From Megasphaera elsdenii (GTDB taxonomy: Bacteria > Bacillota > Negativicutes > Veillonellales > Megasphaeraceae), in NCBI RefSeq assembly GCF_020539865.1, contig NZ_JAJBQV010000005.1, positions 1-64,000 of the forward strand: a stretch of 64,000 nucleotides of DNA. Direction: 5' to 3'. This document shows, in pieces, positions 60,668 through 64,000 of the stretch. The notes under the pieces were generated by a model, which worked only from the letters and a program-made list of their open reading frames with translations, searched no databases and had not been told where the DNA came from. A program made the translations under genes and the position numbers. Positions within the stretch are counted from its first letter, which is position 1. Each line of letters starts with the position of its first letter.

Positions 60668-61482
60668 GGACGGCGCCTCTTTTCTTTCAGGGAAAAGATA
60701 CATTCTTTATAAACAATGACCAAAAGCAGCATAACGACAGATATCAAAGCCGTGACCCCACCTGGGGCGGCATCGATATAATAAGACAACAAGAGCCCAG
60801 ACAGAATATCGACGAAACTGAAGACGACAGAGTAAATAAGCGTCCGCCGGAAGCCTTTGCGCAGCTGCAGGGCCGTCGCCACGGGCAGGGCGATGAGAGA
60901 GCTAATGACCAGGATGCCGACGATGCGGATGGAAACGGAAATCGTAGCCGCTACCAGAACGGCAAAGATATAATTGATGAGTTTACTGCGGACACCGGCA
61001 ATCTGAGCTCCGTCTTCGTCAAAGGTCAGCATGACCAATTGAGGATAGAGCTTGGCAATGACGGCCAGGGAAATGACGCTGAGGGCGACGACGGAATAGA
61101 CATCGCCCGTCGATACGGTCAGGATACTGCCGAACAAGAAGGATTCCACATTCGTATGGACCAGGCCGGCACTGATGATGGTAATGGCAATGCCTACGGA
61201 AAGCGATAAGATGATGACCAAGATGAGCTCGGCATAGCGCCGGAAACGGCGGCGCAGGACTTCGATGAGGATGCCGAAGAAGCTGGTCAGGCCAAAGGCG
61301 CTGAGGACCGGGTTCCAGTCAAAAAGAAGCCCCACAGCGACCCCGGCCAGGGAAGCATGGGATAAGGCATCGCCAATCATGGAATAGCGACGCAGGACCA
61401 AGAAGATGCCGATGAGCGGGCAGACGATGGAAATGAGCAGAGCTACGATAAAAGCATTCTGCATAAAGGCATATTCAAACAT
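60664..61482 (-). CDS. znuB: Zinc ABC transporter permease
   Basis: ZnuB (272 aa) is the membrane channel of the zinc (or manganese) importer. It has about eight helices and the ABC-3 family segments PLIGIFLVLRRYSMIGDALSH near the N terminus (LRRYSMIGDALSHASLAGVA) and GILVISSLIALPVATAL in the second half. Its ATG overlaps the znuC stop (TAATG). Zinc is preferred over manganese because a Zur-like gene overlaps its end. Confidence 0.93.
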   Translation of the reverse strand: MFEYAFMQNAFIVALLISIVCPLIGIFLVLRRYSMIGDALSHASLAGVAVGLLFDWNPVLSAFGLTSFFGILIEVLRRRFRRYAELILVIILSLSVGIAITIISAGLVHTNVESFLFGSILTVSTGDVYSVVALSVISLAVIAKLYPQLVMLTFDEDGAQIAGVRSKLINYIFAVLVAATISVSIRIVGILVISSLIALPVATALQLRKGFRRTLIYSVVFSFVDILSGLLLSYYIDAAPGGVTALISVVMLLLVIVYKECIFSLKEKRRRP

Positions 61483-62150
61483 TAATTATCTCCTCCCATC
61501 GTGGCCGATACGTATTCGTCGAGGTAAGCCTTAGGCGAGCAGAAATGACCGCGGCCGCCGACGACGTGGAACATCTTCGTCGAATTGCGGACAGCGAATT
61601 TCAGATTGTGTTCGACCGTAATGACCGTGACGCCTTTATTTTCATTTAAATCCTTAATGAACGGGTAGAGTTCTTCCTGACTGCGGACATCGATACCCGT
61701 CGACGGTTCATCGAAAATGAGCAAATCTGGATGCCCCATGAGGGCCCGGGCGATAAGGACTTTCTGGCACTGGCCGCCAGACAAATTGCCGATGAGCTGG
61801 TCTTTCAGAGAATAGACATTCATCTGTTCCAGGCAATCCCGAATGATTTCTTTATGTTTCAAATGCAATACCTGGCGGTAGCAGTTGAGGACTTCCCAAA
61901 CGGTAATCGGGAACTGGCTGTTCAACGTCTCGAAACGCTGCGGCACATAGGCCCGGTGATGATACGTATTGGAAATCGATCCCCGACTCGGTGACAATAA
62001 GCCCAGGATGAGCTTGATGAGCGTACTCTTGCCGCTGCCATTTTCACCGACAACAGAAATATAATCGCCGTCACGGATGGTCATATTGACATCTTCTAAC
62101 AAGTATTGACCGTGTTCATAGGCGAAATAAACGTGCTGTAAATCAATCAT
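61482..62150 (-). CDS. znuC: Zinc ABC transporter ATPase
   Basis: ZnuC (222 aa) powers the importer. Walker A is VGENGSGKST, the signature LSGGQCQKVLIARAL and Walker B LLIFDEPSTGID, with the switch His in VITVEHN. The ATG at 62150 follows GGGGGG. It is the first gene of znuC-znuB-zur and diverges from znuA. Confidence 0.95.
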   Translation of the reverse strand: MIDLQHVYFAYEHGQYLLEDVNMTIRDGDYISVVGENGSGKSTLIKLILGLLSPSRGSISNTYHHRAYVPQRFETLNSQFPITVWEVLNCYRQVLHLKHKEIIRDCLEQMNVYSLKDQLIGNLSGGQCQKVLIARALMGHPDLLIFDEPSTGIDVRSQEELYPFIKDLNENKGVTVITVEHNLKFAVRNSTKMFHVVGGRGHFCSPKAYLDEYVSATMGGDN

Positions 62151-62182
62151 ACTTTGCCCCCCTTATCGTACACTGAAACTTT

Positions 62183-62211
62183 ATTATAATCCTGCCTAAA
62201 CGAAAATGCAA
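62183..62211 (-). promoter_or_regulatory. znuCB-zur promoter
   Basis: TTGCAT (62206-62211), 17 bases, perfect TATAAT (62183-62188), read on the minus strand. Confidence 0.82.
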
Positions 62212-62218
62212 GGCATTT
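62204..62218. promoter_or_regulatory. Candidate Zur operator
   Basis: AAATGC-AAG-GCATTT is a perfect 6-3-6 palindrome covering the -35 of znuC and ending 9 bases before the -35 of znuA, so one bound repressor could shut both units. Confidence 0.5.
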
Positions 62219-62226
62219 GCAAATAA

Positions 62227-62255
62227 TTGACAAAAAAAGACGTCCGTGATACGAT
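62227..62255 (+). promoter_or_regulatory. znuA promoter
   Basis: Perfect TTGACA (62227-62232), 17 bases, TACGAT (62250-62255). Confidence 0.82.
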
Positions 62256-62278
62256 GGACGCCATAGGAGGTCTTATCA

Positions 62279-63205
62279 ATGTTGTTTCATACCCTCAGCC
62301 GCCTCGCCCGTTACATCTCGGTCCTGGCGACCTGCTTATGCGTCATTGGCCTGGCTGGCTGCGGTCCCGCCGCCGACGTCCCCGATGACGGGAAATTAAA
62401 AGTCGCTGTCACTTTCGACGCCCTAAAAGAGTTTACCCAGGCCGTAGGCGGCGATAAGGTAGATGTCTACACACTTATTCCCGATGGGACAGAACCCCAT
62501 GAGTTCCAGCCGACGACGCAGACCATTAAACACCTCGGTAAATCCCAGCTCTTTGTTTACAGTGGCCTGGGTATGGAACCGTGGGCACCCAAGGTCGTCG
62601 ATGCCGCCAAGAATACGGCACTTCACACGGTCAACGCATCCCAAGGAGTCACACCGATTGCCTTGACCGATGAAGAAGACATCAAAGAACACGGCGCTTA
62701 CGACCCGCACATCTGGCTGAGTCTGGTAAACGCCCAAATTGAAGTTTCCAATATTGCCGCCGCCCTGGCTGAAGTCGACCCGGCCAACGCCGACTATTAT
62801 CGAAACAATGCGGCGAACTATAAAAAACAGCTCCAGGCTCTGCAAGACGAATATGCCCGTAAATTCGCCAGCGTTCCTCGCAAGGATTTTGTCACTGGCC
62901 ATGCCGCCTTTGCCTATCTCTGCCGCGACTTCGGTCTGACCCAGCACAGTGTCGAATCCGTCTTTTCCAGCGGCGAACCCAGTGCCCGCCAGCTGGCCCG
63001 CCTAGCTGACTATTGCCGGGCCAATGACGTGCGGACCATTTTCGTCGAAGATATGGTCAGCCCAAAGACGTCGGAAACCTTGGCCCATGAAGTCGGCGCC
63101 CGCGTCGAAACGATTCATACCATCGAAACGAGCGAAGACGATGAATCCTACTTGGACCGCATGCGCGATAACTTGGAAAAAATCTATGCCAGCAGCCTGC
63201 GCTAA
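62279..63205 (+). CDS. znuA: Zinc ABC transporter substrate-binding lipoprotein
   Basis: ZnuA (308 aa) captures Zn2+ outside the membrane for ZnuBC. A signal peptide ends in the lipobox LAGC, so it is lipid-anchored. Metal-site histidines are in GTEPHEFQPT, DPHIWLS and GHAAFAYL, with the late acidic ligand in FVEDMVSPKTSE. The His-rich loop found in many ZnuA proteins is absent, so manganese binding is a minor alternative. The ATG at 62279 follows TAGGAGG. Confidence 0.94.
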   Translation: MLFHTLSRLARYISVLATCLCVIGLAGCGPAADVPDDGKLKVAVTFDALKEFTQAVGGDKVDVYTLIPDGTEPHEFQPTTQTIKHLGKSQLFVYSGLGMEPWAPKVVDAAKNTALHTVNASQGVTPIALTDEEDIKEHGAYDPHIWLSLVNAQIEVSNIAAALAEVDPANADYYRNNAANYKKQLQALQDEYARKFASVPRKDFVTGHAAFAYLCRDFGLTQHSVESVFSSGEPSARQLARLADYCRANDVRTIFVEDMVSPKTSETLAHEVGARVETIHTIETSEDDESYLDRMRDNLEKIYASSLR

Positions 63206-63240
63206 GATTTCAATACTAAAGATGAGCCGGAGGAAAAAAC

Positions 63241-63963
63241 ATGCAACATAAAACATATAAAGCAGCTATTTTCGATATGGATGGTACCGTACTCAATACC
63301 TTGGATGACCTGGCCAGTGCTTTGAACTACGTCTTAGCCGAAACGGGGCATGCCCACGCCTACGGCACGGCCCAGGTCCGCCAGTTCTTCGGCAGCGGCG
63401 TGCAAGTCGCCTTGACCCGTGTTCTGGCCATCGAAAAGGGTATCGCCTCTTATGATCAGCTAGAATACGTCGGACAGGACGGCGATGCGATTACGCCGCG
63501 TGTCGACGCCCAAGAAGTCAGCCGCATCCAGGACATCTTCCGCCCCTACTATGCCGCCCATTGTGCCATCCAGACCGGCGAATACGCCGGCATCAGCCAA
63601 CTCCTCGGCCATCTCCGGGCCGCCGGCATCCAGACAGCCGTCGTATCCAATAAGCCCGACCTAGCCGTACAAAAACTGACAGCCGACTACTTCCAGGGCC
63701 TCTTTGACCTCGCCTTGGGCGAACAACCCCAGATACGGCGAAAGCCTGCCCCAGACATGGTCCTCAAAGCTTTAAAAGACTTAGGACTCACACCGGAACA
63801 GGCTGTTTATATCGGCGATTCCGAAATCGACATAGAGACCGCAAAAAGCGCCGGCTTGGACTGCCTCAGCGTCACCTGGGGTTTCCGTTCCAAAGCCTTC
63901 TTACAAAACCACGGCGCCTGCGTCCTCGTCGATACGCCGGAAGAAATTGCTAAATTCTTCTAA
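63241..63963 (+). CDS. HAD-family hydrolase, phosphoglycolate phosphatase-like
   Basis: This 240-aa phosphatase has HAD motif I FDMDGTVLNT (D12, D14), motif II in TAVVSNKP, the motif III Lys in RRKPAPDM and motif IV GDSEIDIETAKSAG. The helical cap at residues 15-95 fits the Gph/PGP branch. Substrate is not certain. The ATG at 63241 follows GGAGG, 35 bases after znuA on the same strand, so it may be cotranscribed. The window ends 37 bases after the stop. Confidence 0.9.
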   Translation: MQHKTYKAAIFDMDGTVLNTLDDLASALNYVLAETGHAHAYGTAQVRQFFGSGVQVALTRVLAIEKGIASYDQLEYVGQDGDAITPRVDAQEVSRIQDIFRPYYAAHCAIQTGEYAGISQLLGHLRAAGIQTAVVSNKPDLAVQKLTADYFQGLFDLALGEQPQIRRKPAPDMVLKALKDLGLTPEQAVYIGDSEIDIETAKSAGLDCLSVTWGFRSKAFLQNHGACVLVDTPEEIAKFF

Positions 63964-64000
63964 AAAACTAGCGATTATTCTCCATCAGGTACGAACCAAA

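Overview
The window looks like a chromosomal segment from Megasphaera, close to M. elsdenii (Negativicutes: a strict anaerobe with a Gram-negative type envelope but Firmicute gene content). The clearest pointer is an acrylate-pathway lactate fermentation cluster: propionyl-CoA transferase, lactoyl-CoA dehydratase A and B with its activator, an acyl-CoA dehydrogenase and a lactate permease. The transferase reads like the M. elsdenii Pct I know. The species name is an inference from remembered sequences. Base composition is about 50% GC in genes, with AT-rich intergenic DNA, TTGACA-17-TATAAT type promoters and strong GGAGG ribosome sites.

Layout. 1-9.7 kb: rpoC, rpoB and tyrS, all minus, with rpoBC separated from the usual ribosomal protein genes. 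9.8-12.9 kb: nhaA and class III fbp. 13.3-14.6 kb: gdhA. 15-18.7 kb: a nitrilase-AEC transporter-M20 hydrolase operon diverging from a family 4 uracil-DNA glycosylase. 18.9-22.3 kb: an [FeFe]-hydrogenase-like protein, a flavodiiron protein and a cupin. 22.4-29.1 kb: a four-gene type I restriction-modification operon (half-size S-like gene, hsdM, hsdS, hsdR) whose promoter is bracketed by two identical palindromes. Then come tRNA-Gly, two CIRCE-controlled Hsp20 genes, an MFS transporter behind a T-box leader, and a Zn/Cd P-type ATPase with an ArsR/SmtB-type operator. 34.4-45 kb: a ketopantoate-reductase-like gene, then the lactate/acrylate block. 45-54.9 kb: mscS, a five-tRNA plus tuf operon, and dnaB, lonC, rplI, gdpP, yybS. 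55-64 kb: RNase J, a thiD operon headed by an ArsR/SmtB regulator, a nitroreductase, the znuA/znuCB-zur zinc uptake locus and a HAD phosphatase.

How the genes fit together. LctP imports lactate. Pct makes lactoyl-CoA, LcdAB (primed by LcdC) dehydrates it to acryloyl-CoA, and the adjacent acyl-CoA dehydrogenase homologue is the natural candidate for reducing this to propionyl-CoA. A duplicated VOC (methylmalonyl-CoA-epimerase-like) gene sits between pct and lcdC; I propose it epimerises lactoyl-CoA so that both lactate isomers can be used. Zinc handling is spread over three loci: uptake (znu/zur), an efflux ATPase, and a SmtB/CzrA-like sensor. The hydrogenase-like, flavodiiron and Hsp20 genes suit an anaerobe coping with oxygen and stress.

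Between genes there is a striking set of small dispersed elements: GC-rich palindromes of the form GGCGGGC...GCCCCTAC, terminators sharing a GCTGTCGCA/TGCGACAGC stem, a 24-bp sequence attached to some of those terminators, and short tandem repeats. The most promising points for follow-up are the twin operators and half-S gene of the restriction system, the VOC gene in the acrylate operon, the T-box in front of an anion-type MFS transporter, and the dispersed repeat families. No prophage, CRISPR array or insertion sequence is visible.
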